A stretch of DNA of 64,000 nucleotides from Cyanophora paradoxa (GCA_004431415.1 QPMI01000514.1:372001-436000), one strand, 5' to 3'; shown: positions 37,401-46,749, counted from the stretch's first letter. A program made the numbers and translations. The notes: generated by a model from the sequence alone, not told the origin.

Positions 37401-37687
37401 CTGGCTCTGTAAGTGAGCCAGCGATATAATTCATTCATGGCTGTTCCATCTTCTGCCTCAGGTTCTATTTGCCTTAGGCGATCCAGTTCATCCAAGGTTT
37501 CAATTTTATCATATAGGTTATTTGCTTTTCTGGTTAATCTGGCTAAAGTGGGTCTACCCTTTGCAATTAAATCTATTTCCCGGTCATATTCAGCCTCTGT
37601 TATTTCATGGGCTGCATATAGTGTTCCCAGCAATCCCATGAGTTCCCATTTCTTCTCCCTTATGAGTTTGTTGGTAATTCGGGGCAT
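34443..37687 (-). CDS. polB: Family B DNA polymerase (Polinton/PLV type), element 1, frame broken at about 35,110
   Basis: This is the replicative polymerase of the protein-primed type by family. It has about 1,080 residues once the break is allowed for. The N-terminal half includes a Cys/His domain (DDSCFENAILAS ... GHYITIMSLSRLL) and a C2HC finger (YCDTCLSRF...H...C). A zinc-ribbon/HNH-like block follows (CYLCSERF...CRDHDHHTGHY...CRNCN, residues about 500-540). Motif A is FDANNLYGYCLSQP (about 693), the KxY region is TNYVISEP, motif B is KLMNNSIYGK (about 850) and motif C is HDTDSFCLY (about 945). Exonuclease motif I is degraded (YCKIEH where D-x-E is expected), and Exo II/III are not recognisable. 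The frame break is in an AA pair at 35,110-35,111, a single-base loss. The C-terminal piece has no proper ATG of its own. Confidence 0.9.
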
Positions 37688-37743
37688 TATTCCTAACTTG
37701 TTCCTATTCTAAGGGATATTTTATTTTAGAGCATTTTAAACGC

Positions 37744-37932
37744 AAGTGGACTTAGTGGGTGGAGTTGAGGCACTTTTTATTTCTTTTTAGGGCAGAGTCC
37801 TCTTTTAGAATCTGTGAAAAAATGAGTCAACTCCCCCCACTTAGTCAACCTAATCGATAAATAAACCATAAATAAAAGACTGTTTGGGTCTTTTATGATA
37901 AATTTGAGTCAACCATGAGTCCACTTTTGAGT
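37744..37932. repeat. AGTCAACT inverted-repeat cassette, copy B (polymerase/primase spacer)
   Basis: GGACTTAGTGGGTGGAGTTGAG (37,748-37,769) can pair with GAGTCAACTCCCCCCACTTAGTC (about 37,824-37,846). GAGTCAACC-ATGAGTCCACTT follows at about 37,907. The spacer also shares CTTTTTAG and CTGTGAAA with copy A. It fills the whole gap between the polymerase start and the primase-helicase stop, so it is placed to act as terminator or promoter. Confidence 0.6.
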
Positions 37933-37936
37933 AAAC

Positions 37937-40531
37937 CTAAACTTCAACATCAGAATCATAATCTGATGCATCAGGATCAGCAGCAGGTAGTTCTTGTTTC
38001 ATCCTTGGATTAGCTTCTTCCTCAATGGTCTCATCATCTACAAGCTTCATCTTTCTGAATTCCTCAAATACTTGTGGGAATAGGAAATGATAGTATTGCT
38101 TACCATTTGTAGTTTTCACTTGGATATATGTCACACTTCTCATTTCAGTATAATACCTGCGACTATTATAATCGTTTTTATATTTGTTGCTGGTAATGAA
38201 CTCCTGGAACCATTTCCAGGTTTCCACAAGGCTACCAGACTTGCATTTATTCTCGGAAATTAAGCCTCGATCCACAAGCCACTTAGTGAACATAAGAATG
38301 ATTGGGGCGCATACCTGCTGGGCTAAATAGTATTTATTTGTAAGGGGTCTATCAGCAATCCAGTTCACATCCTCACAGTCAACTTTGGTTCTCAAATAGT
38401 GGGCAATGTTTCGAATATTGCAGTGATCATTAAGCCATTTTACAAGTGGAAGGAAGTATGACCTATCCTTTGCGAATTTCTTACTAACTTCAACAACCAC
38501 AAATCGCCTATCTCCAGCTTCAATTTTAACTGGAATGTTATTATTGCTGGTAAATATAATCCTGGCAAAGTTGCTTTTTGTGTATGAATCTATCCCTTTG
38601 TGTTCAATAACAATCTTATCAGAAGTAATGAGATCTTTGAGCATATCATTATTTTCGAATGTGTCCTTGCCTGAGGCTTCATTCACAACAATCAAGATCT
38701 TATCCTCTCTGTTATGGGCAAATCGACCAAACAGATCCTCTTTTGGCTTCCCAGTTGCATAACTCAGGGCATCTCCAAGAATCTTCTTTTGGAAAGTATC
38801 AACCAACACATTCTTACCAGTTCCTTGTTCACCAATGAAGATTAAGGATACTCCATTGAGTTCCCCAGGCTTTTGCAGCATGTGGGCAAACCATTTCAAT
38901 AGATATTCGTGAGTATTTTGATCCTCACCAGACATTAAGAACAAGTGATCTAGGAAAGGCTTAATCATCTCAGCAGTTACATCCTCTGGGGCATTTTCGA
39001 ATTGCTGATGGTCGACCTTCATTCCTGGATAGAGATTAAATACAGACTTGCATTTTGCACTGAGAGTAGCAGGAGGTGGGAGGAAATCCATGTAAGTTGA
39101 TCTTGTGGCTGTTGGATCCACAATCCATTTCCTAAATGATTGCTCCCATTTCTCTTTCTCATTATCTGTCCCCTCATTCACAATCACCTTATGCATCAAG
39201 TGGGGGAAATGCTTTGTTGAGAGTTTCCCAATATCTTTGGGCATCCAGCAAAGTAGTTGTTCATCCCAGAGCATCACACAACCAACATTTTCAACATGAT
39301 GCATTCGAGCATTGAAATACCTCTTATGCACATTGTAATGTTCAGCCAAAGGAGGAATACTTGCAGTCTTGTAATCGATTTCATCTGTGTCCTCTGGTAG
39401 GAATGCATACTTTTTGGGGAAGAGTTCCTTGAAAAGCTCATTGTTATCTTTGCTCAACCAATAAACCAAGGATTTGAAGGTCAACACTTTGCCAGGCTCA
39501 GCCTTCTTCTTGCTTCTGCGAAGTTGTGTAAACTTCTCCTGGCATTCATCATAATCATACTTGTCACTCTGTTCTGAGAATTGGTGGAAGAGTTCAGCCT
39601 GCATTTTAGGGGTAAATTTGTTGTCTTCCCCAACATTGATGATGACCAGTCCAACATCAATCCAAGTCTTATACTCGCTGGCTCTGTCAGCATTGAGACC
39701 CATTATAACACTTTGTAGCAGTTCGAAAGTAACAGGATTTTCGGGTTCAGTGTCTTTTTCAGCTTCTACCTTCTCAGTCTTCACTTTATCACTTTTTGGC
39801 TCCTTTTTAACTGGTTTTGGCTCAGGAGTATAATTTGCAAATGCAGAAATATTCGATTCATCCACAAGTTTAGTAGTAGCTGAGAAGTAAGATACAAAGA
39901 AGTCCTCATTTCGCATTAACACTTTGTCACAGTCAACGAATTTCTTAAAGCAAACGTTTTTATCAACATCTTTTTTCGATTTATTTTGAGCATCCAGAGT
40001 CTCACCTTTGCAGCAATTGAGGCAGATAAGGTTCTGTGTGGAGCTGTAAACTCCACTGTCATAATCCTCATTTTTCACCAATCCCATTGCTTTGAAAAGC
40101 TTGGGGATATCTTCATGTTTGCATGCAAGCGACTTAATGATAAAGTGGGCTGAGATCTTGAACTTGGTGACATCCTCCTTGATCAAATAAACCCTTCTAT
40201 GGCGAACTGCAACAGCAATATCGTTAATCGAAGTGGTCCCAGATCGCTTCCATAGCTTATCTCTCATCTCTCTTACAACAGTTTCCGCCTCAGCATAGTT
40301 TTCAGCAATGTTCTCCTTCAAATCAGCGAATTTATCCAGGTCCAGGTAAACTCTGGTGACTTGTTCAGGCTGAATGCATTCAGCCCAGGTCTTAACCTTG
40401 CTATTATCAATGGCTTCAAGGGCATCTTCGGCAGAATCAAATACATGGGTGACCTTGTTGCGATCACCAATGAGATTACTAAGGAATGTAGCATTTTCAA
40501 CAGGGGTGGCGAATTTCTCGATTTTGTTCAT
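37937..40531 (-). CDS. Primase-superfamily 3 helicase (D5-like), element 1
   Basis: This is a DNA replication protein of 864 residues, intact. The N-terminal archaeo-eukaryotic-primase-like part has VYLDLDKF (residues about 61-68, metal-binding D-x-D), FKISAHFIIKS (about 123) and a CLNCC cysteine cluster. A Lys/Glu-rich linker and a PriCT-2-like segment (ELLQSVIMGLNADRASEYKTWIDVG, about 265-300) follow. The SF3 helicase has Walker A GEQGTGKNVLV (about 568), Walker B ILIVVNEASG (about 612), and motif C/arginine finger region FTSNNNIPVKIEAGDRRFVVVEVS (about 660-680). The tail is acidic (DASDYDSDVEV). Element 2 has no equivalent in this window, so element 1 carries both a PolB and a primase-helicase. 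The cassette repeat lies just downstream. Confidence 0.9.
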   Translation of the reverse strand: MNKIEKFATPVENATFLSNLIGDRNKVTHVFDSAEDALEAIDNSKVKTWAECIQPEQVTRVYLDLDKFADLKENIAENYAEAETVVREMRDKLWKRSGTTSINDIAVAVRHRRVYLIKEDVTKFKISAHFIIKSLACKHEDIPKLFKAMGLVKNEDYDSGVYSSTQNLICLNCCKGETLDAQNKSKKDVDKNVCFKKFVDCDKVLMRNEDFFVSYFSATTKLVDESNISAFANYTPEPKPVKKEPKSDKVKTEKVEAEKDTEPENPVTFELLQSVIMGLNADRASEYKTWIDVGLVIINVGEDNKFTPKMQAELFHQFSEQSDKYDYDECQEKFTQLRRSKKKAEPGKVLTFKSLVYWLSKDNNELFKELFPKKYAFLPEDTDEIDYKTASIPPLAEHYNVHKRYFNARMHHVENVGCVMLWDEQLLCWMPKDIGKLSTKHFPHLMHKVIVNEGTDNEKEKWEQSFRKWIVDPTATRSTYMDFLPPPATLSAKCKSVFNLYPGMKVDHQQFENAPEDVTAEMIKPFLDHLFLMSGEDQNTHEYLLKWFAHMLQKPGELNGVSLIFIGEQGTGKNVLVDTFQKKILGDALSYATGKPKEDLFGRFAHNREDKILIVVNEASGKDTFENNDMLKDLITSDKIVIEHKGIDSYTKSNFARIIFTSNNNIPVKIEAGDRRFVVVEVSKKFAKDRSYFLPLVKWLNDHCNIRNIAHYLRTKVDCEDVNWIADRPLTNKYYLAQQVCAPIILMFTKWLVDRGLISENKCKSGSLVETWKWFQEFITSNKYKNDYNSRRYYTEMRSVTYIQVKTTNGKQYYHFLFPQVFEEFRKMKLVDDETIEEEANPRMKQELPAADPDASDYDSDVEV

Positions 40532-40749
40532 TTTCGATTTTGGGGGACTTCTACCTTAAACAAAGAAAATAATTTCGGAAGGAGGAATTGTCTTTTATAT
40601 ATATCCTATTATTTGCCAAGTCCTTAAGTAGTTTTGGGTCGGGATACTGTCTCGATATATAGGTACAGTTTTAAAAAAGAGGGAAGAAAGCTGTCATTTT
40701 TTTGCCTCCGATCAAATCGATTTCTACAAAATTTGTTTCGATCGAGAAT

Positions 40750-41076
40750 TTATTCTTCGATATATTTCCGAGGTCTTCCAACCGGTTTATGCTCTTTGGG
40801 TGTCTTGGGTAGTTCGTCTTTTTTCTTGTGGTAGTATTCCAGCGCTTTCGCCTTTTTCTGTTCGCGATATTCTTCATTTTCCCTGTATTTCCTCTGGTGT
40901 CTGAGGGCAATCTTTTTGAGTTCTTCTGGTGTGTGAACTGTAGCGGCTCCTTGGGATAATCGTTCCTCCTTCTTTTTATGATAGGCTTCGCGTTTTCTTT
41001 GGGCATCTTGCTCCCTTTTCAGTCTCAGCTTCTCTGCTTTTTCATCATCTGTGAGTATCTTGCGGATATTCGGCAT
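40750..41076 (-). CDS. Small basic coiled protein with C-terminal AT-hook-like motif
   Basis: This is a 108-residue Lys/Arg/Glu-rich protein. The middle reads HQRKYRENEEYREQKKAKALEYYHKKK and the end has VGRPRKYIEE, an AT-hook-like GRP core. It resembles the products at 41229-41474 and, in element 2, 53631-53948, which share a YR-x-N/D-x-x-YR pattern. DNA binding is inferred. A TATTAAAGAGAAATG leader places an A/T box close to its ATG. Confidence 0.6.
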   Translation of the reverse strand: MPNIRKILTDDEKAEKLRLKREQDAQRKREAYHKKKEERLSQGAATVHTPEELKKIALRHQRKYRENEEYREQKKAKALEYYHKKKDELPKTPKEHKPVGRPRKYIEE

Positions 41077-41125
41077 TTCTCTTTAATAGTAGATACGAAA
41101 ATAATTTTTCCTCAATACAACCTAT

Positions 41126-41248
41126 CTACTTTTTCTTTAAGTCATTTTTTGTTGCGAACACCAGTTCCTGTCTGTAAACTTTTATAGCTGCCTCAGTGGC
41201 ATACTGAGACCGCTTTTTCTCGATTATCTTATAGACCTGGGGGTCCAT
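41126..41248 (-). CDS. Hypothetical 40-residue basic peptide
   Basis: ATG 41248 opens a frame reading VYKIIEKKRSQYATEAAIKVYRQELV and ending in three Lys. It overlaps the end of the 41229-41474 gene and follows a CCCCC run, so it may be either a separate small gene or a frameshifted tail of that gene. Function unknown. Confidence 0.35.
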   Translation of the reverse strand: MDPQVYKIIEKKRSQYATEAAIKVYRQELVFATKNDLKKK

Positions 41249-41474
41249 TGCTACTATCAGTAGGCAAATAATATTTAATCGGTCTCCCTCTGGGTCTCTG
41301 CTCCTCTTTTTGGGCTTTTCTTCGATAATAGGATGCCAAGGCTTGCTGCTTTTTATACTCTCTATAGGCTGGGTCATCTCTATATCGTTTCTGCATTGCC
41401 AGAATGTGTCTTATAGACCCCTCAGTAACAGGTTCATCACTGGTAAACTCGATTAAACTAATAGTATCCTCCAT
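41229..41474 (-). CDS. Small basic protein with AT-hook-like RPRGRPIKY
   Basis: This is an 81-residue protein: an acidic N-terminus, then MQKRYRDDPAYREYKKQQALASYYRRKAQ and RPRGRPIKYYLP. It belongs to the same family as 40750-41076 by pattern, suggesting tandem duplication. It overlaps the preceding gene's stop (41458) by 17 bases. Confidence 0.5.
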   Translation of the reverse strand: MEDTISLIEFTSDEPVTEGSIRHILAMQKRYRDDPAYREYKKQQALASYYRRKAQKEEQRPRGRPIKYYLPTDSSNGPPGL

Positions 41475-41730
41475 TTATATTCCCAGAGAAAACGTTTTCT
41501 GCTGACAGAGAACTTCTCCTTGGATACTCCTGTTGCTCATATGTATACTCTGTGGGGTCTGCTGGCATTGACTCCACAGAAACTGTTGATCTCCTTCTCT
41601 CTCTTGCTTCTGAGGCATTATCCTCATTATCTGACATCTCAAACTCCACTGTTGTCTCACAACATCCACTGTGGCAATTGCTCACCACATGCAGACTGAA
41701 CATCTCGAAGAACTTTCGTATTATGTCCAT
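41458..41730 (-). CDS. Hypothetical 90-residue protein
   Basis: ATG 41730 starts a frame with MDIIRKFFEMFSLHVVSNCHSGCCE, then an acidic, Ser/Arg-rich, Tyr-rich tail (TEYTYEQQEYPRRS). The cluster CHSGCC could bind metal. It is not recognised. It lies between the coiled-coil protein and the AT-hook genes; an open frame extends slightly upstream without an ATG. Confidence 0.4.
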   Translation of the reverse strand: MDIIRKFFEMFSLHVVSNCHSGCCETTVEFEMSDNEDNASEARERRRSTVSVESMPADPTEYTYEQQEYPRRSSLSAENVFSGNINGGYY

Positions 41731-41752
41731 ATCTCTAATAAAACAGAGATAA

Positions 41753-42487
41753 TTAAAGCCAAACTCGTCTTTTATATACTGTTGGGGCAACTCCCTTTTC
41801 TACTTCAGCTTTGGTGGCACCAGGTTCAATGGTTCCCTTTTGGGTTTTTGTTTTCATTTCATCTACTGCCTGCTCATCGATTTGGTTCTCTTTCTTAGCA
41901 ATAAACTGTTTATCTGGGACACCAGTGATTCCCATTTTATAAACTTCCTTTCGAAGCATCTCCTTTAGCTTGGCTCTCTCTTTCTTCTCAGTAACATACT
42001 GCTCCAAGGCACTTGATTTGGCTTCCAGATCTTTGAGTTTAGCAGTCATCTCATCCCATTGAGCCTTGGGAATTCGATGAATATTTTGAGTGGGAGCAGT
42101 CTTGTATGTGACTTCACCAGCCATAGACTGAATTACCTTGTCTGATTCCTTACTAAGACCCTCACCTTTGCGAGCCAGTGAAAGATCTTGCAAGCCTAAA
42201 CCTTTGTCATCAGCAGCCCCAATAATTCGCCTGGCACCCTCAGCAACAGACTTCATCTTTGCTGTCTCAGGGGAAATGTTCAGTTGGTCAGCAGTTGAAC
42301 TTTGTGGGGCTTTGTCATCGACTGATTCCTCATAGGCAGCATTAAGGGGGTCTTCTTGGGGTTGTGAGGGTTTGATTTCGTTCATACCATTGAATTTCAT
42401 TGGTTCAGTGTTAATAGATCCACTGTTTCCACCACCTGAATAGCCAACAGCCCCAGCTGGGATCCCTATCTTTCGTTTGGGAGGCAT
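41753..42487 (-). CDS. Conserved coiled-coil protein upstream of the packaging gene, element 1
   Basis: This is a 244-residue protein. A basic start (PPKRKIGIPAG) is followed by a low-complexity middle and a helical segment (MTAKLKDLEAKSSALEQYVTEKKERAKLKEMLRKEVYKMG). That segment aligns well with the element 2 protein at 54258-54887, and both C-termini end basic-hydrophobic (KRRVWL / GRRIRL). It sits next to the ATPase and capsid genes in both elements. I infer a virion-internal or assembly role, comparable in position and charge to small core proteins of related capsid-encoding elements. No enzyme motif is seen. Confidence 0.7.
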   Translation of the reverse strand: MPPKRKIGIPAGAVGYSGGGNSGSINTEPMKFNGMNEIKPSQPQEDPLNAAYEESVDDKAPQSSTADQLNISPETAKMKSVAEGARRIIGAADDKGLGLQDLSLARKGEGLSKESDKVIQSMAGEVTYKTAPTQNIHRIPKAQWDEMTAKLKDLEAKSSALEQYVTEKKERAKLKEMLRKEVYKMGITGVPDKQFIAKKENQIDEQAVDEMKTKTQKGTIEPGATKAEVEKGVAPTVYKRRVWL

Positions 42488-42515
42488 TGTATCTTTATTA
42501 GAATGAGAGATAATT

Positions 42516-43298
42516 TTATAAACCGCGTTTATATCGCATCAATTTATTGCTATGGACTTGGCTCTTCACTTCTTTGGGGGCTTCCTCTTTCTCTGGGGGT
42601 TTCAGCTCATCTTCTTTCTTTTTGGGCTTCCTGTGGAAGCGAGGGAATGGGAAATCTTTCACAAGGTCCGCTTTATCAACAAAGTATTTAACTGAGTAGC
42701 CAGCAGAGGACCAAACGATATACTGATAGGAGTGAACATACTCTTCAAACATCTTGTAGAAATCCTCTTTATTTCGCATTATATTGTATTCTTCCTCTAT
42801 GGCTTCAAGTTCTTTGCGATTAGCAGCACTTAGGAAAACAGCATAATCAGAATTAACTCGAATAGTGGAAGAGACTTTTCTGAGTTTCTGTGTAATGCAG
42901 ATAATGGATATTTTCGAATGGCGACCTCTGGAATACAAGGATCCGATTATTTTATCCCTTGTGAGATCGACTATCTCATTATCAATTAAATCATCTAAAA
43001 CAACACACATGTGGTTCACAGGTTCACCTTTTTCGATTTTCTCCTGCCTTTCATCCAAAAGCTTTGAAATGTAACCAGCATCCCATTTACCAAGTTCTAC
43101 TGTTGCAACCTCTCTCCAGAAATGATTAAAGCTGGTCCCACTCACAACTAGGACAACATCAATAACTTTGGCATCATGTAATTGCTTTAACCAATACTTT
43201 ACACATTCGCTTTTTCCCGTACAACTTTTGCCTATAAAAATGGCTCTGAAAACACCTTTTATCATTTCAGAAACATTAAACTCTTCTAAATCTTGCAT
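42516..43298 (-). CDS. A32/FtsK-like genome packaging ATPase, element 1
   Basis: This is a 260-residue ATPase expected to pump DNA into the capsid. Walker A is IGKSCTGKSE (residues 22-31) and Walker B is MCVVLDDLID (about 97-106). The downstream SRGRHSKISIICITQKLRKVSSTIRVNSD block is the RH...Q...IR.N signature of the A32-type packaging ATPases of PLVs, Polintons and virophages. The C-terminal 45 residues are Lys/Pro/Glu-rich. It is 59 bases upstream of the MCP stop, in the same orientation. The fold shared with element 2's 54897-55640 product is clear. Confidence 0.88.
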   Translation of the reverse strand: MQDLEEFNVSEMIKGVFRAIFIGKSCTGKSECVKYWLKQLHDAKVIDVVLVVSGTSFNHFWREVATVELGKWDAGYISKLLDERQEKIEKGEPVNHMCVVLDDLIDNEIVDLTRDKIIGSLYSRGRHSKISIICITQKLRKVSSTIRVNSDYAVFLSAANRKELEAIEEEYNIMRNKEDFYKMFEEYVHSYQYIVWSSAGYSVKYFVDKADLVKDFPFPRFHRKPKKKEDELKPPEKEEAPKEVKSQVHSNKLMRYKRGL

Positions 43299-43357
43299 TG
43301 TTGTAGATCTTCCTAAATAAAGACAGATAAAAATAATGCAGGGAGACTGAATATGGT

Positions 43358-44724
43358 CTATAAATTGATTCTACGAACACCTGAACCGTCTATAATGAGG
43401 AAACTATGCATTAAAGCGCGAACTTGAACATTGATTGTCTTATCTGTGGGCATGTAGAGTGTGAGGAATGAAGATGAGGAATTAGTCAGGTCTACAAATC
43501 CACTTTGAGCAATATTTCGAATTGCCTTTTCTCCATCAAGGCAGAATGGGAGTCCTGAAAGGACATATTTATCTGCAACCTTATCCATGTTAGAGCATTT
43601 GAAGGCATCAGCAATTAGCTCAGCTCCTTTGAGTAGAGAAATTGGCTCAGTGGCAAAAAGTCGCTGTCCATTTATTTCAGTTGTGAATGTTATCTCTTTG
43701 GAGTTGGCATAGGTCTTAAGAACACTGTGGGAGCCATTGGATTTGTCAACAGTCTCATAATCACGAACTGAAACAAGCAGAGCATAGACAAGACCTGAGA
43801 TTTGAGAGAGGTTAATTCGATTGGGCTGGGCATTGCCCTTGGCAGGGAAAGCAATGGCATCTACAAATCCAATATCAAGGAGGGAATAGCCATGCCAGTA
43901 GTCTTTACTTTTTCAATTACAGTAGCGAAAAGCTCATCAGAAACATTAATAGCATGCATGTAAAGGCGAGGAGAAGTAATTGAAATAGCAGGGGTTGTTG
44001 CACCAAGACTGAAAGTGGTGATGTTTTGACCAACATGGGCAAGTGTAGCATTAGCAGTATCACCAAGACCATCATCTTCTGTCTTATCAGCAGCTGTCCC
44101 ACCAACAACAGGGAGAGAGCGACCACCATAGGAAGTTTCAACATAACCCTTTCCAGCATCCTTAAACCAAACAGTAACAACCATTTCACCAGATAAAGCA
44201 CCAAGGGGAAGATAGTGATTTAGCCAAGGCACTGGGATTTCAACGAAAAATGAGCCACCAAGTCGGTTGGTTCCATGAGCAGGGATTCCATGAACCATGC
44301 CCATTGAGCGTTTCTTTTTAGCTAGTTGATCCTCCGAATAATAGACCAGGGGGAAATGAGCAAGGAAATCAGAAGGAATGTGGTAGGTGTAAGATCCATA
44401 GGTAATTTCAAGTCGCTGAACTAAAGCACCAACTGGGCGAGTGTATCCATTGCGAACTAGATCTTCACCAGCAAAAGTGATTTCTGGTAGGTCGAAAGCA
44501 AGTTCGAGTTTTCCACAGAAATTGTAGCGAGGTAGCTTGAAGGAAATGCGATTTCCAACATTATTCTCAAAAGTATTGCTGGGATTCACAACAACTAGAA
44601 CTGGCTTAGACTTGGATTCGAGTCCAAGCATAAGGGAGTTATCCAGGAAAAAGGCTTTCGCCTCCTCTGGGGTTGTTAGGGCTTCTTTCAGCGAAAGTCT
44701 TTGAAAATTGGAAGTGATATCCAT
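43358..44724 (-). CDS. MCP: Major capsid protein, double jelly-roll type, element 1, frame broken at about 43,880
   Basis: This is the structural shell protein. ATG 44724 begins MDITSNFQRLSLKEALTTPEEAKAFF, which aligns with the intact element 2 MCP over its whole length (QRLGLKELLTTPQEAKDFF; KPVRVVVNPSN; GTNRLGG/GTNRAGG; WLNHYLPLGALSGE). After ...GMAIPS the frame is lost at a GG pair (43,879-43,880). The matching C-terminal sequence, including LSGLPFCLDGEKAIRN, FVDLTNSSSSF and the basic end VRRINL, continues in the next frame to 43358. A single missing base explains it. Upstream ATAATAAAAGAGATAATCATG offers an A-rich leader. Confidence 0.87.
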
Positions 44725-44777
44725 GATTATCTCTTTTATTATACTGCAACATAAAAAATCTACCAATGATCCTTAAT

Positions 44778-45788
44778 TTATGCGAAGCTTGTAATTACTG
44801 GATAGGAAGGGTGAAGCTGTGACATTCGCATCTTAAAGTATTCATAAACTGGGTCTCCTGCTGGCTCATCACCATAGCGAATTTCAAAGGTCAGATGAAC
44901 AGGTTGACCCTCAAAATCAATTGGTTCATTAATAGCATTTACAATATCAACCGAGAAAGTGGATAATCCAACCTTCTTATTATAGTATTTGTAAAGTGGA
45001 TGAGCCTCTGTCGAATTGTAAACTACATGCTCACCATAATCTTTGTCAGGGACCACTATTTTATGGAAGTAACCAGTCAGAAGACCATCCCCACATTGCA
45101 CCAGATCACCCAGCTCCTTTACTCTCACAAACAAAACACTGTCCCTGGTCTTCTCAGGCTCAAAAGAAGATATAATGCCATTCACTCGACCACCAGTAAA
45201 GATTCCATCAGTGAGAGCATCATAGACCTGTGATTGGATTGGGGAGTTACCATATCTTCCAGGATCAAGACCCAGCAGTCTAGCTGAACTCAACAGCTTT
45301 TGGATTGTTTGTTGGCTTGGGTTCACAGCTACTGAGAAAGCCAAGTAAAATGGTACTGCTGAGTGGAATATAATTCGTTTCAGTGATTCATCCCATTTGC
45401 AGCGAATGGATGGTTGGGGATTTCTGCCTTCGAATTTAGAGTTAATTACATTCACCAGTTGTTGGTGGCTTTGGATGGGGGTGTTTCGACTTATAATGAA
45501 TTGTTTCCATTGTTCATAGTCAGCAGCTGGGCGAACTGTTGGAATTCCTGAGCTTCCAGCTCCAGGAGTTTGTTCAGAATAATAAATGCTAAATGCATTG
45601 TCAACTGTCACATCTCCAACTTTGGTTTCACCACTCACCATAGGGATGCTGTTATAAAATTCGGCTGATACCAGTCTCACAGCCCTCACATTCTCATAAG
45701 AACTTGGGAGTCTAGCCACAAAGCTTGATGTGGGACCATCACCAGAGATTGTATTAAATGAGCTAACCTCGATGTAATCCACAGGCAT
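44778..45788 (-). CDS. Penton-like minor capsid protein, element 1
   Basis: This is a 336-residue protein of the PLV penton/minor-capsid family, thought to form the capsid vertices. It contains VRAVRLVSAEFYNSIP near the N-terminus, a signature shared with element 2 (VKAVRLVSAEIPNTMS), and an ending rich in aromatic residues. The middle conserved piece (YNSTEAHPLYKYYNKKVGLSTFSVDI) matches element 2 (YDSTEATPLYKYVYSKLDLYSVTIEI). It is 54 bases upstream of the MCP start. Confidence 0.75.
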   Translation of the reverse strand: MPVDYIEVSSFNTISGDGPTSSFVARLPSSYENVRAVRLVSAEFYNSIPMVSGETKVGDVTVDNAFSIYYSEQTPGAGSSGIPTVRPAADYEQWKQFIISRNTPIQSHQQLVNVINSKFEGRNPQPSIRCKWDESLKRIIFHSAVPFYLAFSVAVNPSQQTIQKLLSSARLLGLDPGRYGNSPIQSQVYDALTDGIFTGGRVNGIISSFEPEKTRDSVLFVRVKELGDLVQCGDGLLTGYFHKIVVPDKDYGEHVVYNSTEAHPLYKYYNKKVGLSTFSVDIVNAINEPIDFEGQPVHLTFEIRYGDEPAGDPVYEYFKMRMSQLHPSYPVITSFA

Positions 45789-45817
45789 TCTTCTTTTATC
45801 TATATTTATATATTAAA
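45789..45817. promoter_or_regulatory. 29-bp bidirectional TATA-containing promoter region, element 1
   Basis: The only space between two divergent capsid genes is TTCTTCTTTTATCTATATTTATATATTAAA. Reading the minus strand gives TATATAAATATAGATAAAAGA ahead of the penton ATG. Reading the plus strand gives ATATATTAAAATG. Both promoters must be within or overlap this A/T box. Confidence 0.55.
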
Positions 45818-46749
45818 ATGAATCGACTTGTTAATATTGATAGCAGGGATAGAAGCCAAGGACAAAATGAAAACTCTTACAGGGTCACTCTCACAACTCC
45901 AGTAGAGAGACCAAGGGAATGTAGGGTTCTCTATGCAGAGATTCCAAACAGTATCTATAACAGTGTGGGAACTGATCATCTAACAGTTCAGTTTAATTAC
46001 CAAGATGGTTCATACAATGAAATCATCACACAGAAAGTGTATCCCCTTCCCAGTGGCTACATTAACCAGGGTCATTTTGGGGTAACACACCCTTATAATT
46101 ATGGGCTGAACTATTCAAGCTTCCAAACCATTGCAGGCAAAACAGTAGCTTTTGAGTTCAAGATATTCTATAACCCAACTACCTATAAAGTGGAGTTTTA
46201 CAGTAACCATGAGTTTCGTTTTATTGCAAGCAACCAGAGAATAGGGAAGCTTTTGGGTGTGAGTTCTACTGAATACACCAATGGTTATTATAGCACTCCT
46301 CCTGCTGGTGGATCTCCCTATCGACCTGAGAACCTTTTAAAGTATGATGGCAAACCTATTACACCTGATCACCCAGCATGGGGAATCACCTTCTCAGGAC
46401 CCAGACTCTCCTCAAAGCCCTTGCAATATTATTTTGACAGCAGGAAGATGTCTGATATGAATGCTGAGCAGTATCTGTACATGCATATTAAAGAGCTGTC
46501 CCCCTTTGCCAGCAGACACAATATAATCCCGAAATCGCAACCACATAACCAGGGGCAATCCTTAGACTGCAATTGAGTAAAGATATAGGCGGCTATGTTT
46601 ACCATAGTGGTGAGCATGCCGAATTCATTCAGATAAATGACAGAAACCTGGTGATAAGGGAACTCACTGTGGAGTTTAAAGATTACTTTGGTGAACTGAT
46701 TGATATGAATGGAATCGACAATTCTTTTCAGTTGGAGTTTATCGAATAA
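45818..46749 (+). CDS. Minor capsid protein (second penton-like family), element 1, frame broken at about 46,553
   Basis: ATG 45818 opens MNRLVNIDSRDRSQGQNENSYRVTL, with CRVLYAEIPNSIYNS as the family signature and NIDSRDR shared with element 2 (FDSRDR). The first frame stops at 46576. The homologous C-terminus (SKDIGGYVYHSGEHAEF... to FIE, TAA 46747-46749) is in the next frame. The shift maps to GGGG at 46,552-46,555, one base short. It is the only plus-strand gene of the element 1 structural block, as in element 2. Confidence 0.75.
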
